Positions 16,848 through 26,142 of a stretch of DNA of 49,073 nt are shown here, piece by piece; the first letter of the stretch is position 1; each line of letters starts with the position of its first letter. The translations under genes were made by a program, and so were the position numbers. The stretch comes from an uncultured Pirellulaceae bacterium. GTDB lineage: Bacteria; Planctomycetota; Planctomycetia; Pirellulales; Pirellulaceae. The notes below the pieces were generated by a model, which saw only the letters and a program-made list of their open reading frames with translations, was not told the DNA's origin and ran no database searches. Where the stretch lies: the NCBI GenBank assembly GCA_905480235.1, contig CAJQPP010000085.1:1-49073 (forward strand), given 5' to 3'.

Positions 16848-16878
16848 AAAAAAAGCCGGGACGCATAACGCCCCGGCT
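16848..16878 (-). terminator. Rho-independent terminator after the small lipoprotein gene
   Basis: The minus strand shows AGCCGGG(G) paired with CCCGGCT around a loop GCGTTATGCG-type segment, followed by seven T. It lies 28 bases after the lipoprotein stop and closes the DUF1559-lipoprotein transcript. Confidence 0.85.
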
Positions 16879-16905
16879 TGGTATTCTTGCATATCGTTAC
16901 AACGA

Positions 16906-17100
16906 CTAGTCCATCAATCCGGTGCCTTGGGGCGCTTCTTGCTCCATGCCCTTGTCATTACCAGAAGTATCTTTACCCATGTCTGTTTGGGATTTCAGAG
17001 TACCTTTGGTCTTGACTTCGCCTGGTCCGCCGCAGCCCGAAAGGCTGAGGCCTGTAACACAGGCAGCTAGTGTTATTGCAACAAATACTTTCTTAAACAT
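16906..17100 (-). CDS. Small lipoprotein
   Basis: From the ATG at 17100 the product is 64 residues: MFKKVFVAITLAACVTGLSL then SGC, a lipobox (LSGC) for lipidation and signal peptidase II cleavage. The mature part is hydrophilic and rich in G, K, T and D, ending APQGTGLMD. A longer frame from 17133 would overlap the preceding gene and lacks the correct signal start. It starts 10 bases after the DUF1559 gene and is followed by a terminator, so the two form a two-gene operon. Pairs of a DUF1559 gene and a short lipoprotein are a common arrangement in planctomycetes, as I recall. The function is unknown. Confidence 0.8.
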   Translation of the reverse strand: MFKKVFVAITLAACVTGLSLSGCGGPGEVKTKGTLKSQTDMGKDTSGNDKGMEQEAPQGTGLMD

Positions 17101-17110
17101 TTTCAACTTT

Positions 17111-18247
17111 CTAGAAGTTAAGGGGTACGCCACCGTCCGCTTTACCGCCTAATTGATAAAGAGTTACCGAATCGGTAGCCCGAGAAACATTCCGAACGGA
17201 TCCGTCGGCCAAACCGAAGTTCAAACCTGCAGGGTGATTAGCACCGAAACCGCGAACACTCGCGTTACGTGCGGAACCCAACATGCCGATCGAGGATGTG
17301 TCCAAGTCCGGGAAGTTAGGAATAACGGTACCGATTGGGTACTGTGGCTCAAGGTAAGGAATGTTACCACGCATTTGAACGCCACCACCGGTTACCCAGC
17401 CCCAAGGGATGCTAGTTTCGGTATTTGTGATGTCATCATCATCAATATCGATACCGGGTTGGTAATCTACGTGAGGACCATTGTTCTCACCCATCATGAC
17501 GGTACGGCTGGAACCATCGATGATGGATTCCAAAGTAACGCGAAGACGAGGAGCCATAACACCACGCCATCTTTCTCGCTCTGGACCAACGGTGTGACCG
17601 TGAGCACCAATGCAAGAAACGAAGTTTGTACGTGCTACAAAGTTAGAAAGATCTCCACCACCGGAAACCAACAACCAACCAGCCCAATCCTTGTCGTCAT
17701 TACTGCCCTGAACGCGAGGTTGATAGCAAGCCATCGAACCTTGACCAGAACCGAACCACAACCACTGGATTTGGTTGATATCATCCGAGGGGCACTCGAA
17801 ATCAGGTACAACGGTGTCCATGCAGACAAAGATACCGTTGGGAAGACCAACAGACCAACCGTAAAGCTGGTTGCCATTGGCATCGACGTAATCCAGGAAG
17901 TTCTTGTTGACATCAAACATGATGCCAGGGATGTCTCGCACCAAGTTATCCAACTCGATGTAAGGCATGATCAGACCCAAAGCCGAGGTCCATTGATCAT
18001 CCAACAACGCCATAGCGTCGCTCATGACCTGCTCTGCACCCAAACCACCAGGTGGCAAGCGATCATTTACATCATGATAACTGTGGGTAGACAAAACGAT
18101 TTGACGTAGACGGTTTGCACAGTCAGTACGTCGGGCAGCTTCACGAACCTGCTGAACAGCAGGAAGAAGCATTGCAATAAGAATGCCGATGATAGCAATC
18201 ACGACCAAGAGTTCGATCAGTGTGAACCCTTTTCTGCGAGTAGACAT
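17111..18247 (-). CDS. DUF1559 family protein with type IV prepilin-like N-terminus
   Basis: This 378-residue protein begins MSTRRKGFTLIELLVVIAII, a prepilin cleavage/methylation signal with the mature N-terminal helix running to about residue 40 (LLPAVQQVREAARR). The large body carries the DUF1559 pattern (CANRLRQIVLSTHSYHDVNDRLPPGG) and ends with the H-X9-DG motif (H in GANHPAGLNFGLADGSVR). The family is greatly expanded in planctomycetes and is thought to form pseudopilin-like surface or periplasmic structures; individual roles are unknown. It heads an operon with the small lipoprotein. Upstream is a long AT-rich region. Confidence 0.93.
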   Translation of the reverse strand: MSTRRKGFTLIELLVVIAIIGILIAMLLPAVQQVREAARRTDCANRLRQIVLSTHSYHDVNDRLPPGGLGAEQVMSDAMALLDDQWTSALGLIMPYIELDNLVRDIPGIMFDVNKNFLDYVDANGNQLYGWSVGLPNGIFVCMDTVVPDFECPSDDINQIQWLWFGSGQGSMACYQPRVQGSNDDKDWAGWLLVSGGGDLSNFVARTNFVSCIGAHGHTVGPERERWRGVMAPRLRVTLESIIDGSSRTVMMGENNGPHVDYQPGIDIDDDDITNTETSIPWGWVTGGGVQMRGNIPYLEPQYPIGTVIPNFPDLDTSSIGMLGSARNASVRGFGANHPAGLNFGLADGSVRNVSRATDSVTLYQLGGKADGGVPLNF

Positions 18248-18958
18248 AAACAGTCCTCCGATAAAAAAAATAAAACAAAAACAACAGATCGAGGCGAAAG
18301 GTCAAAGATTAATGAAAAATAACCTAACCTCGAAAATGTGTCACAACTCGAATTTAGTAAAAGAACATTCGCCTTTTTTGAGGCTCGTTTCATTGTTAAT
18401 GACAGAAGCTGAGATTACAAGCATTATTCAAAAAAAAATAACCTTCGTCTTGCCACTCAGGCTGTTCAACTGCCGTTAACTCCAAACTTGATGCTGATAA
18501 ACCGGAAGCATCCGAATATTTAGATCTTTCCACTGCATTAAGGTTTGATAACGAGCCATTGTTTAGATTCAAAAAAATTCGCGATCTCATTTAAAAAACG
18601 GTTAACCCGCCAAAAGGTCCTGACAAAAATCCGATTTCAGGACCTTTTGTCCCAAACCGCCTCGGTTCAGCAACGCGAATACGCCTGTCAAACACTCATC
18701 AAACAGGAAAACTAACAGGTGAAACCGCTACGCACTCAGGTGTCTACGCCTGGGCCCCGTCGCCCGACACCCAGTATTCCTAGGCCTTTGTGCCACATTC
18801 CGGCAAAAAACGGCTGTTCTCGTTGACGGTCTGGCAAACACCCCCACAGTTATTGATGCCGACTGTACGTCGCCCGCCCCCCCCGGGTTCAAAATTTGAC
18901 TGAGATTGACCGAGTAGGGGGAGGATCCTCACCCTGCGTCCCAACCTACCGAATCGCC
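18248..18958. other. Long intergenic region with a strong hairpin
   Basis: This 711-base gap lies between the DUF1559 gene and a divergent small gene. The first 350 bases are AT-rich with several A/T runs, unlike the rest of the window. A 13-bp perfect hairpin is at 18611-18649, and a run of eight C lies near 18880. One 64-codon frame on the minus strand (18396-18590) has no ribosome-binding site and low-complexity composition; I do not call it a gene. The promoter of the DUF1559 gene should lie here. Confidence 0.6.
18611..18649. terminator. Perfect 13-bp inverted repeat (bidirectional terminator-like hairpin)
   Basis: CAAAAGGTCCTGA (18611-18623) pairs exactly with TCAGGACCTTTTG (18637-18649) over a 13-base loop. 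The A/T ends of the stem would give short U tails on both strands, as in bidirectional terminators. No gene ends close to it on either strand, so it may instead belong to an unannotated RNA or be a regulatory site. Confidence 0.55.
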
Positions 18959-19393
18959 ATGCCAACATCTGAATTACCTTCGCTGGAACCGGACACGCGT
19001 TTACCGAGCGGAGAGTGGACCGGATTTTACTTAGAGGAACACAAACCAAAACGAAGCTGGATGCACCTCTACCTCCATTTCGAGGAACATGAAATCCGAG
19101 GTGAAGGTACGGATTACGTCGGCCCTTGGTTAATAAACGGAACCTACGACCTGGAAAACTCTATTTGCCATTGGTCCAAGCAGTATCTGAAGAAACACCG
19201 AGTCCAATACACGGGAACCATCACTGATTCGGGAATTGAGGGCAGCTGGAACATCCGCGACTGGAATTCGGGGCCCTTTCACATTTGGCCCCACAACCGA
19301 TCTGACTTAACAAACCTGTTCCTGAAAGACGATCTAGATAGAACACGATCGTCAATCCTGTTGGGATCAGCACCGCCAAAATCGCTTTTTTGA
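18959..19393 (+). CDS. Conserved hypothetical protein, beta-rich
   Basis: The ATG at 18959 gives 144 residues; the frame is open further upstream without a good start. The sequence shows a pattern of aromatic and glycine positions in short strands: GEWTGFYLEE, WMHLYLHFEEHEIRGEG, DYVGPWLINGTYD, HWSKQYLKKHRVQYTG, IEGSWNIRDWNSGPFHIWP. I recall such small proteins from planctomycetes and other bacteria but cannot give a function. No signal peptide or membrane segment is visible, so it is probably cytoplasmic. It lies alone upstream of rpmI. Confidence 0.7.
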   Translation: MPTSELPSLEPDTRLPSGEWTGFYLEEHKPKRSWMHLYLHFEEHEIRGEGTDYVGPWLINGTYDLENSICHWSKQYLKKHRVQYTGTITDSGIEGSWNIRDWNSGPFHIWPHNRSDLTNLFLKDDLDRTRSSILLGSAPPKSLF

Positions 19394-19633
19394 CCCCCAG
19401 CCGAGACAGAATTGCGACGGCCAGGCCAACCCGCTGTGACCTCCGCATCATTTTCCGCGGTTCCGTCGCGGGTAAAAACCAGTGAATCTAGGCGGCGTCA
19501 GGCGCCCGAGACCGAAATCCGCATGTTTTAATGGGTTCTTTGATTAATCCCCTTCCAAAGGGAGGCGGTTATCCCTAGAATTCCGCACTTAAATTCCACT
19601 AAGATCGGCTGCGCATACCCCGCAGGAATCATC

Positions 19634-19840
19634 ATGTCGTTCAAAATGAAAACTCACAAAGGTGTCAAAAAACGTTTCCGGGCTACGGCCTCGGGAAAGA
19701 TGAAGCATCGTTCGGCAGGCACGAGCCACCGCAACGTCCGTGTTTCACAAAAGCGTACGCGTAATCTACGCGGCACCACGGTATTAGATGAATCGATGGA
19801 AGATAAAATTCGGTCTGTACTTGGCAAGTACAGCAGCTGA
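19634..19840 (+). CDS. rpmI: 50S ribosomal protein L35
   Basis: This 68-residue, strongly basic protein has the family pattern MKTHKGVKKRFRATASGKMK followed by SAGTSHRN and KRTRNLRGTTVLD. It is the first gene of an rpmI-rplT pair upstream of pheS-pheT, a common arrangement, but infC, which usually precedes it, is absent. The 240-base region before the gene holds no other ORF and probably carries the promoter and leader. Confidence 0.96.
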   Translation: MSFKMKTHKGVKKRFRATASGKMKHRSAGTSHRNVRVSQKRTRNLRGTTVLDESMEDKIRSVLGKYSS

Positions 19841-19935
19841 TTTCTCAATCCCTGCCACACAATGATACATGCGGGCAAGCAAACAACGCGGCAGTCGAAT
19901 GACCGCGGGGCCTGACAAGTTCAAAGGATAATTTC

Positions 19936-20292
19936 ATGCGTACCACTAAAGGTGCAGCACGTACACGTGCCAAACGGCGACTCTATAAACGAGCTAAAGG
20001 TTATCGCGGCGGCCGCGGTAATTTGCTTCGTACCGTCAAAGAGACACTGATCCGCTCGGGTCAGTATGCCTATCGCGATCGCAAGACCAAGAAACGGAAC
20101 TTCCGCCGTCTTTGGATCATTCGCATCAACGCCGCCTGCACACAGCGGGGCATTCGCTACAGCCAATTCATCGCCGGCTTGAAAGCCGCCAACATCGAAT
20201 TGAATCGCAAATCGCTATCGGAAATAGCAATTTTCGATCCTGCCGGTTTCGACCATATCGTCGAAGCCGCCAAAAAGGCTCTGCCCTCTTAA
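19936..20292 (+). CDS. rplT: 50S ribosomal protein L20
   Basis: This 118-residue protein binds 23S rRNA early in 50S assembly. It has [60 protein letters not shown] and the globular C-terminal part [17 protein letters not shown]. It follows rpmI by 95 bases, longer than usual. L20 represses its own operon in several bacteria; I did not recognise the target structure. A strong terminator follows at 20325. Confidence 0.96.
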   Translation: MRTTKGAARTRAKRRLYKRAKGYRGGRGNLLRTVKETLIRSGQYAYRDRKTKKRNFRRLWIIRINAACTQRGIRYSQFIAGLKAANIELNRKSLSEIAIFDPAGFDHIVEAAKKALPS

Positions 20293-20324
20293 GCTAGGCT
20301 GCAGACGATCTAAGAAACAATTTG

Positions 20325-20353
20325 AAACAGCACCGATTGGTGCTGTTTTTTTT
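20325..20353 (+). terminator. Rho-independent terminator after rplT
   Basis: AAACAGCACC (20325-20334) pairs with GGTGCTGTTT (20339-20348) around a GATT loop, followed by more T. It separates rpmI-rplT from pheS, which must then have its own promoter in the 130 bases after it. Confidence 0.9.
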
Positions 20354-20480
20354 ATGCTGATTTCCGATCATGGAGACAGGTAAGCGAACCGTACCGGGAT
20401 TTGGGAGGTTGCCTCGATTGAGGAGCCTCCAACGGCTTGCCACCAAGGCGGAAATGCCAATTGGATAAATGCTACGTTAA

Positions 20481-21536
20481 ATGGGAAAGACCATGTCTTC
20501 AGACACTGCCATGCCACTGGATGAATTCATCAACCAACTTGAGTCGTTAGCGGCGGAAGCCGAACAGACTTTCCAAGCCGCTGTCGATGCAGAGAAACTG
20601 GAAACCGCCCGCGTCGAATTCCTTGGCGCTCGGCAAGGGCGACTTAAGTCAGTGCAAAAATCGTTAGGCCGCATCGATAAGTCAGACAAACCCGTTGCTG
20701 GCAAGAAACTGAACGAAGTTAAAAACCGCATTCAATCTTCTTTCGAGGCATCCCAGGCCAACCTAAGCAGCGGGCAAGCCGAACGGATTCGCGACCCATT
20801 GGTGGACCCCTCCCTACCCGGGCAACGGCCCCGCATCGGTCGCCTGCATCCCATCACCCAGACCATCGAAGAATTGAAAGACATCATGGGTCGTCTGGGC
20901 TTCACTCCCGCTGAGGGACCGGAAGTCGAGGACCCTTGGCACAATTTCGAAGCGCTTAATATTCCTGAGATCCATCCCGCGCGAGACCCTTTAGATAACT
21001 TTTACCTATCGTTGGCCAGCAAGCAGGCGGGACTTGACTCCCAACTTCTGCTCCGCAGCCAGACGAGCACCGTGCAAATTCGGGTGATGGAAAATACGCC
21101 TCCGCCCGTTCGCATCATCTCGCTGGGCAGGGTCTATCGGCCGGATACGGCGGATGCGACCCACTACCCGATGTTCCACCAAATGGAAGGGTTGTTAATC
21201 GATACCGAGGTTTCGCTGGCAGACTTGAAGACCGTCCTGCATCTTTTTGCCACCAACTATTTGGGCGAGGACGTGCCGGTCCGCATCCGCCCTTCCTTCT
21301 TTCCCTTTACCGAACCCAGTGTCGAGGCCGACTATTACTGGAATGGGAAATGGGTCGAGTTCGGCGGAGCTGGTATTGTTGACCCCAATGTACTGAAATC
21401 CGTGGGATACGATCCGGATGCCGTATCCGGATTTGCGTTCGGCCTGGGCGTCGAGCGACTTTGCATGGTGCGGCATAAGATCACGGATATCCGCGATCTA
21501 TTCACTAACGAAGTCCGCTTCCTAAGACAATTCTGA
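20481..21536 (+). CDS. pheS: Phenylalanyl-tRNA synthetase alpha subunit
   Basis: This 351-residue class II synthetase subunit carries the catalytic site. The N-terminal 100 residues are the helical coiled-coil arm. Motif 2 and the active site appear in [93 protein letters not shown] and the motif 3 stretch [20 protein letters not shown]. Two in-frame ATGs, 20481 and 20493, are possible starts. It is followed by pheT after 96 bases. Confidence 0.96.
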   Translation: MGKTMSSDTAMPLDEFINQLESLAAEAEQTFQAAVDAEKLETARVEFLGARQGRLKSVQKSLGRIDKSDKPVAGKKLNEVKNRIQSSFEASQANLSSGQAERIRDPLVDPSLPGQRPRIGRLHPITQTIEELKDIMGRLGFTPAEGPEVEDPWHNFEALNIPEIHPARDPLDNFYLSLASKQAGLDSQLLLRSQTSTVQIRVMENTPPPVRIISLGRVYRPDTADATHYPMFHQMEGLLIDTEVSLADLKTVLHLFATNYLGEDVPVRIRPSFFPFTEPSVEADYYWNGKWVEFGGAGIVDPNVLKSVGYDPDAVSGFAFGLGVERLCMVRHKITDIRDLFTNEVRFLRQF

Positions 21537-21632
21537 GCGCTAGCGAGCTGCGGATTTCGGGCGGTACCGAAACGCGAAAGCTCCGCCTCCTACTTTGACA
21601 CATTCCCTTTTCATCAACTCCCCAACAAAACG

Positions 21633-23681
21633 ATGCTTGTATCACGCGATTGGTTAAAAGAATACGTCGCATTGCCGGATCACGACGAACTGGTGGACCG
21701 CTTGACGATGAGCGGCCTGAACCACGAAGGCAGCGAAATGGTGGGCGATGACCAACAAATCGACTTGGAAGTCACCAGCAATCGCTCGGATTGCCTGGGC
21801 CATATCGGCGTGGCTCGTGAGGTCGCAGTACTATTTGAAAACCCACTGAAGATCCCCGATCCCCAACCGGCAACAGAGGGCAGCGATATTTCACAGGTCT
21901 TCGATGTGCAAATTGATTGCCCCGCGCTTTGTTATCGATTTACTGCCCGGTTGATCCGCGGTGTGAAAGTCGGGCCGAGCCCGGACTGGCTGGTGGAACG
22001 CCTGCAAACGGTCGGCATCGCGTCGGTCAACAACGTCGTGGACTTGTCCAATTACGTGATGTTGGAATGTGGCCAACCCCTTCACACTTTCGATTACGAC
22101 CAATTGAATGGCAACAAGATTGTGGTGCGTGAGCCTGCGGAAAAAGAATCGCTGGTCGCCATCGACCACAACACTTATGCATTGCAACCTGGCATGTGCG
22201 TTATCGCCGATGGCGAGCGAGCTGTTGGTCTGGGCGGCGTCATGGGGGGCACGGAAACCGAGGTAACCGACAGCACTTGCAACATCCTCGTGGAGGCCGC
22301 ATTCTTTAACCCGATGTGCATCCGCGCTACCGCACGGAAACTCAAACTCCATAGCCCTGCTTCATATCGTTTCGAGCGCTCCATCAATTCCGAGAATATT
22401 GACTGGGCCAGTCGCCGCTGTTGCGAAATGATCATGCAACTGGCGGGCGGTCAATTGGCTGAAGGCATGATCGACGTTGGCCAAGCTCCGGCAACACGCC
22501 CGCCAATCGATTTCCGCTTTCATCAACTACAACGCATTCTTGGCATTGCGATCCCCCGCGAGACCGCAGTTTCCATCCTCGAAAACCTCGGCTTTGGTGT
22601 CGCTCCGGGCACTCAGGATCCGCAGGACTCCCTGTCAGTCTCCCCACCTGCCTGGCGTCTGGATGTTAACCGCGAGATCGACTTGATCGAAGAAGTAGGC
22701 CGCATCTACGGGTACGATAAAGTACCCGATGATGTTGCCGTCCCCATGGCAGCGTCGGTTCGCTCACACGAAGATCGCGTAATGCAAAAGATCCGACATG
22801 CCATCACAGCGGCAGGATTCGACGAAGCCATGACTGCCAGCCTCGTTCCTGAAGCTTGGTCGGATTGCTTTACAGCATGGTCGAACCATCCTCCGTTACA
22901 AAGCCACCAAGCAATGTTGGGAGTGCTTGATACGAGTTGGCAGAACATGCCCGTAAATTTGTTGCGGAGGAGCCTTCTGCCAAGTTTGCTAGAGGCGTTT
23001 CGTATCAACGAATACAAACAGAACGATCAAGTCGAGTTGTTCGAGACAGCCCGAGTTTATCTAGCGAACGCCGCTGGACTGCCAACCGAACCCATCAAAC
23101 TGGGTCTGGTTTCGGAACGCAGTTACGGCGAAATCAAGGGCGTTGTCGAGGCTGTGGTTGGCATGCTGAATACTGAGGTCGTCGTGGAGACGGATGATTG
23201 CGACCTGGAATTGCTGGACATCACCCATGCATCCGAATTGCTGATTGATGGCCAGCGACTGGGCTGGGTAGGAAAAATCTCGCCGGCGACCCAAGAGCTA
23301 TTTCGGCTGAAACGCGACGCCACCGTTGCCGAATTGGATGTCGGCCTGTTGAATCAAATCGCCACGCGGGTCACCTTGCACGGCCAAATAAGTCCGTTTC
23401 CAGCGCTGACTCGAGATTTCAATTTCATTGTTGATGAGGCGGTTCGCTGGGGTGATCTGGCGAAAAGCGTTCGCGAAGCCAGTCCGGATCTCCTGGAATC
23501 TGTCCGCTACAAAGAGACTTTTCGCAATGCGGCGAAGGATGGAGCCGACAAGAAACGAGTGCTGCTGTCGGTGGTTCTGCGAAGTGCGGACGCAACACTG
23601 ACTGGCGAACAAGCCGAATTGGCTTGCCAAGCTATTGTGAGTCGCTGTAAGGACCAACAAGGCGCCGACTTATTGGGCTGA
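21633..23681 (+). CDS. pheT: Phenylalanyl-tRNA synthetase beta subunit, short form
   Basis: The protein has 682 residues against about 795 in E. coli. It opens with MLVSRDWLKEYVALPDHDEL and runs directly from VDRLTMSGLNHEG into DLEVTSNRSDCLGHIGVARE, so the EMAPII-like tRNA-binding domain of about 110 residues normally inserted here is missing. The B3/B4 editing domain follows (VVDLSNYVMLECGQPLHTFD, GGVMGGTETEV, ASYRFERSI), then B5 (DVNREIDLIEEVGRIYGYD), the catalytic-like core, and a C-terminal anticodon-binding FDX-ACB domain (SPFPALTRDFNFIVDE). It makes an alpha2-beta2 enzyme with PheS. Confidence 0.95.
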   Translation: MLVSRDWLKEYVALPDHDELVDRLTMSGLNHEGSEMVGDDQQIDLEVTSNRSDCLGHIGVAREVAVLFENPLKIPDPQPATEGSDISQVFDVQIDCPALCYRFTARLIRGVKVGPSPDWLVERLQTVGIASVNNVVDLSNYVMLECGQPLHTFDYDQLNGNKIVVREPAEKESLVAIDHNTYALQPGMCVIADGERAVGLGGVMGGTETEVTDSTCNILVEAAFFNPMCIRATARKLKLHSPASYRFERSINSENIDWASRRCCEMIMQLAGGQLAEGMIDVGQAPATRPPIDFRFHQLQRILGIAIPRETAVSILENLGFGVAPGTQDPQDSLSVSPPAWRLDVNREIDLIEEVGRIYGYDKVPDDVAVPMAASVRSHEDRVMQKIRHAITAAGFDEAMTASLVPEAWSDCFTAWSNHPPLQSHQAMLGVLDTSWQNMPVNLLRRSLLPSLLEAFRINEYKQNDQVELFETARVYLANAAGLPTEPIKLGLVSERSYGEIKGVVEAVVGMLNTEVVVETDDCDLELLDITHASELLIDGQRLGWVGKISPATQELFRLKRDATVAELDVGLLNQIATRVTLHGQISPFPALTRDFNFIVDEAVRWGDLAKSVREASPDLLESVRYKETFRNAAKDGADKKRVLLSVVLRSADATLTGEQAELACQAIVSRCKDQQGADLLG

Positions 23682-23753
23682 GGCAACACACCGCCGAAAA
23701 AATACTCATAGATGTTGGCAAGACTCAAACGATAGTAGCTGGGGTCCAGAAAC

Positions 23754-24563
23754 ATGATGGTCATTAAAGCGGGTGGCGGTGAGGGCATCCACTACGAAGC
23801 AGTCTGCGACGAAATCGCGGCATTACAACAGCGTGGTGAGCAACCCATTCTCGTCCATGGTGGCTCACACTTGACCAACGAACTGGCTGAGGCCTTGGGG
23901 CACACTCCCCAATTCGTAACCTCGCCGAGCGGTTTCACTTCCCGTTTTACGGATCCCCAAACGATGGGGATTTTTATGATGGCCTACTGCGGGAAGACCA
24001 ACAAACAAATCGTCGAAGGCCTGCAACAACGGGGGATCAACGCCATTGGCCTGTCCGGCATCGACGCAAGGTTATGGGTGGGAAAACAAAAATCGGCTAT
24101 ACGGGTTGTCGAGAACGGAAAAACGAGGATCCTGCGTGGCAACCTCACGGGAAAAGTGGAATCGATAAATACCGACTTGTTAAATCGTCTGCTGCAGACG
24201 GGGTTACTCCCGGTACTTTGTCCGCCCGCCATGACCGCCGATGGCGTTGCCATTAATGTCGACGGCGACCGCGCCGCGGCTATCACCGCCACCGAAATGC
24301 AGGCAGACCAACTCGTGATCCTTTCCAATGTGCCGGGGGTCATGAAAGATATCACGCAGCCCGCTTCGCGGATCAACGAAATCCGCCGAACAGACCTGGA
24401 AGAAATCTCTCAAACCTTCGCTCAAGGGCGCATGAAAATTAAACTACTGGCTGCGGCAGCGGCTATCGATGGGGGCGTAAAACGTGTTGTCATCGCTGAT
24501 GCCCGGCATGCCAATTGCATTTCCCGCGCGCTGCAAGGCGAAGGCACTTCCATAATCGCTTGA
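23754..24563 (+). CDS. lysZ: [LysW]-aminoadipate/glutamate kinase (LysZ type)
   Basis: This 269-residue amino acid kinase fold protein has an N-terminal VIKAGGGEGI and HGGSHLTNELAEALG, the central MAYCGKTNKQIVEGLQ where ArgB proteins have a GKVNK stretch, and INAIGLSGIDARLW, NLTGKVESINTDLL, AINVDGDRAAAITATEM, VILSNVPGVMKD and AQGRMKIKLLAA. These fit LysZ of Thermus and Sulfolobus better than N-acetylglutamate kinase. LysZ phosphorylates the side chain of an aminoadipate (or glutamate) carried on the small protein LysW. It starts 72 bases after pheT and 3 bases before the hydrolase gene. LysW, LysX, LysY and LysJ are not in the window. Confidence 0.82.
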   Translation: MMVIKAGGGEGIHYEAVCDEIAALQQRGEQPILVHGGSHLTNELAEALGHTPQFVTSPSGFTSRFTDPQTMGIFMMAYCGKTNKQIVEGLQQRGINAIGLSGIDARLWVGKQKSAIRVVENGKTRILRGNLTGKVESINTDLLNRLLQTGLLPVLCPPAMTADGVAINVDGDRAAAITATEMQADQLVILSNVPGVMKDITQPASRINEIRRTDLEEISQTFAQGRMKIKLLAAAAAIDGGVKRVVIADARHANCISRALQGEGTSIIA

Positions 24564-24566
24564 ACC

Positions 24567-25679
24567 ATGAACCCATCCCCCCCTGCCAAAATTGATGATG
24601 CCCGCTGCCACCAGTTTTTGAAAAACCTGGTCGCTATCCCCAGTTTATCTGGGCACGAAAAGGCAGCCTCTGAGTATCTCGTAAGTCAATTCCAGGAACT
24701 GGGGTACGAATCCTGCTACCTCGACTCCGTTAACAACGCAATCGGTATCCGCGGCCAGGATCAGGCTCGCATGACGATCATGCTACTGGGCCATATTGAT
24801 ACGGTACCCGGCGACATTCCCGTGCGTATCGAAAATGGAGAACTGCATGGACGTGGCAGCGTCGATGCCAAGGGGTCTCTGGCCACCTTCGCATTGGCAG
24901 CCGCCCAAGTCGCGTTACCGCCCGGTATCCGCTTGGTGGTGGTTGGTGCCGTGGAAGAAGAGTCTGCAACCAGTAAAGGAGCCCGCCAGATCGCTCGTGA
25001 TTTCACCGCCGATTACTGTCTGATTGGGGAGCCCAGCAGCGCAGCCGCTATCACGCTGGGTTACAAAGGACGTATTCTGCTGGATTACCATCATCAGGTC
25101 GCCATGGCCCATTCGGCGGGACCGGAAAAAAGTGCCGCCGAACTGGCAGCCGGATTTTGGCAACAAACACGAGCGCATTGCGATGAATTCAATGCTGATA
25201 AAACGCGACTTTTTGAACAACTCCTGCCATCCCTGCGATCCATCAACAGCCAAAGTGACGGCTTGGATGCGACCGCTGAATGTAAAATAGGTATTCGCTT
25301 ACCACCCAACTTTGATATCGACGCTTTGCGCGACAGGCTGACCGAATTTGCGAAGGACGGTCAAGTTACTTTTTACGGCTACGAGGCGGCCCACCAATCG
25401 GACCGCAGCCATGCGTTATGCCGAGCTTTGGCGGGGGCGATTCGCGAAACTGGCGCAAAACCGAAATACAAATTAAAAACGGGGACCGCTGACATGAATG
25501 TTGTCGCCCCAATCTGGAAATGCCCCATCTTGGCTTACGGGCCCGGTGACAGCTCGCTCGACCACACTCCCCAAGAACGTCTACCGTTAAGTGAATTCAC
25601 AGCGGCGATCAAAATTTTAACGAGTGCTTTGAACCGGCTGGTGACAAACCTCAGCGTGCGCGAAGATTTCGCTGGCTAA
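24567..25679 (+). CDS. lysK: [LysW]-lysine/ornithine hydrolase (LysK type, M20 peptidase)
   Basis: This 370-residue M20 metallohydrolase shows the metal ligands in order: H in [11 protein letters not shown] in [10 protein letters not shown], the catalytic EE in GAVEEESA, E in LIGEPSS, and the C-terminal H in SSLDHTPQE. The spacing and short length match LysK, which releases lysine or ornithine from the LysW carrier, more than DapE or ArgE. It lies 3 bases after the LysZ-type kinase, which gives the main support. Its 3' end is 7 bases from the end of a convergent lipoprotein gene. An acetylornithine deacetylase role cannot be excluded from sequence alone. Confidence 0.8.
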   Translation: MNPSPPAKIDDARCHQFLKNLVAIPSLSGHEKAASEYLVSQFQELGYESCYLDSVNNAIGIRGQDQARMTIMLLGHIDTVPGDIPVRIENGELHGRGSVDAKGSLATFALAAAQVALPPGIRLVVVGAVEEESATSKGARQIARDFTADYCLIGEPSSAAAITLGYKGRILLDYHHQVAMAHSAGPEKSAAELAAGFWQQTRAHCDEFNADKTRLFEQLLPSLRSINSQSDGLDATAECKIGIRLPPNFDIDALRDRLTEFAKDGQVTFYGYEAAHQSDRSHALCRALAGAIRETGAKPKYKLKTGTADMNVVAPIWKCPILAYGPGDSSLDHTPQERLPLSEFTAAIKILTSALNRLVTNLSVREDFAG

Positions 25680-25686
25680 CGCCGGC

Positions 25687-26142
25687 TCAGGGCGACTGCC
25701 CCGTGGACTTGATCACCATCAAGGTATGAGTTTTTGAGTCAAATTCATATCGATCACCGGCGGGCAGTTCTGGCAAGGTAAGTTGATTAGCTTTAATCAC
25801 CCCCTGCATATACTCCTCGGTCGAACGGGGATAACGATCGTTCATAATTTCGAAAGCCGTGAGCGCCTGCTCAGCACGCATAAACATGATTTTTTGTTCG
25901 GCGATAAAAATTTGCTTAGCCGGTGTGGCTAACAATCCATTATGGCCCTTAAGCTTCTGCCCCCCTTTACCGACGCCTGCCATAGCCCGCACCTGTTCCC
26001 CCATTTTCGAATTGCCCTGGTCTGCGGCAGGAGCATTCTTCGACTTCTGCTCAGCTCCCGATACAGGTGGGGGAGCTTTGCTGCAGCCATTTAACGCCAA
26101 TGCCAATACAAAAATGACCGTCAATCCACTTCGAATAAGCAT
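25687..26142 (-). CDS. Lipoprotein of unknown function
   Basis: This 151-residue protein starts MLIRSGLTVIFVLALALNGC, a lipoprotein signal with lipobox ALNGC. The next 60 residues are low-complexity and hydrophilic, and the C-terminal half is folded-looking: IFIAEQKIMFMRAEQALTAF and IMNDRYPRSTEEYMQGVIK, ending with short strands (GDRYEFDSKTHTLMVIK). This resembles the small pseudopilin-like or substrate-presenting tail seen in many planctomycete lipoproteins, with an F-x-x-x-N-x-RYP/YPxS motif. The function is unknown. It is convergent with the LysK gene. Confidence 0.75.
   Translation of the reverse strand: MLIRSGLTVIFVLALALNGCSKAPPPVSGAEQKSKNAPAADQGNSKMGEQVRAMAGVGKGGQKLKGHNGLLATPAKQIFIAEQKIMFMRAEQALTAFEIMNDRYPRSTEEYMQGVIKANQLTLPELPAGDRYEFDSKTHTLMVIKSTGQSP

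Noticed and set aside
17153..18109. Long 318-codon open frame on the + strand, antisense to the DUF1559 gene
   Set aside because: The minus strand carries an unmistakable prepilin/DUF1559 protein; the + frame has no family features and no ribosome-binding site.
18396..18590. 64-codon minus-strand frame in the AT-rich gap
   Set aside because: No ribosome-binding site, low-complexity Ser/Leu/Asn composition, no recognisable homology.
23507..23788. Minus-strand frame spanning the pheT-lysZ gap, with hydrophobic segment YYRLSLANIYEYFFGG
   Set aside because: It overlaps the ends of two certain genes on the other strand and has no ribosome-binding site; treated as chance.
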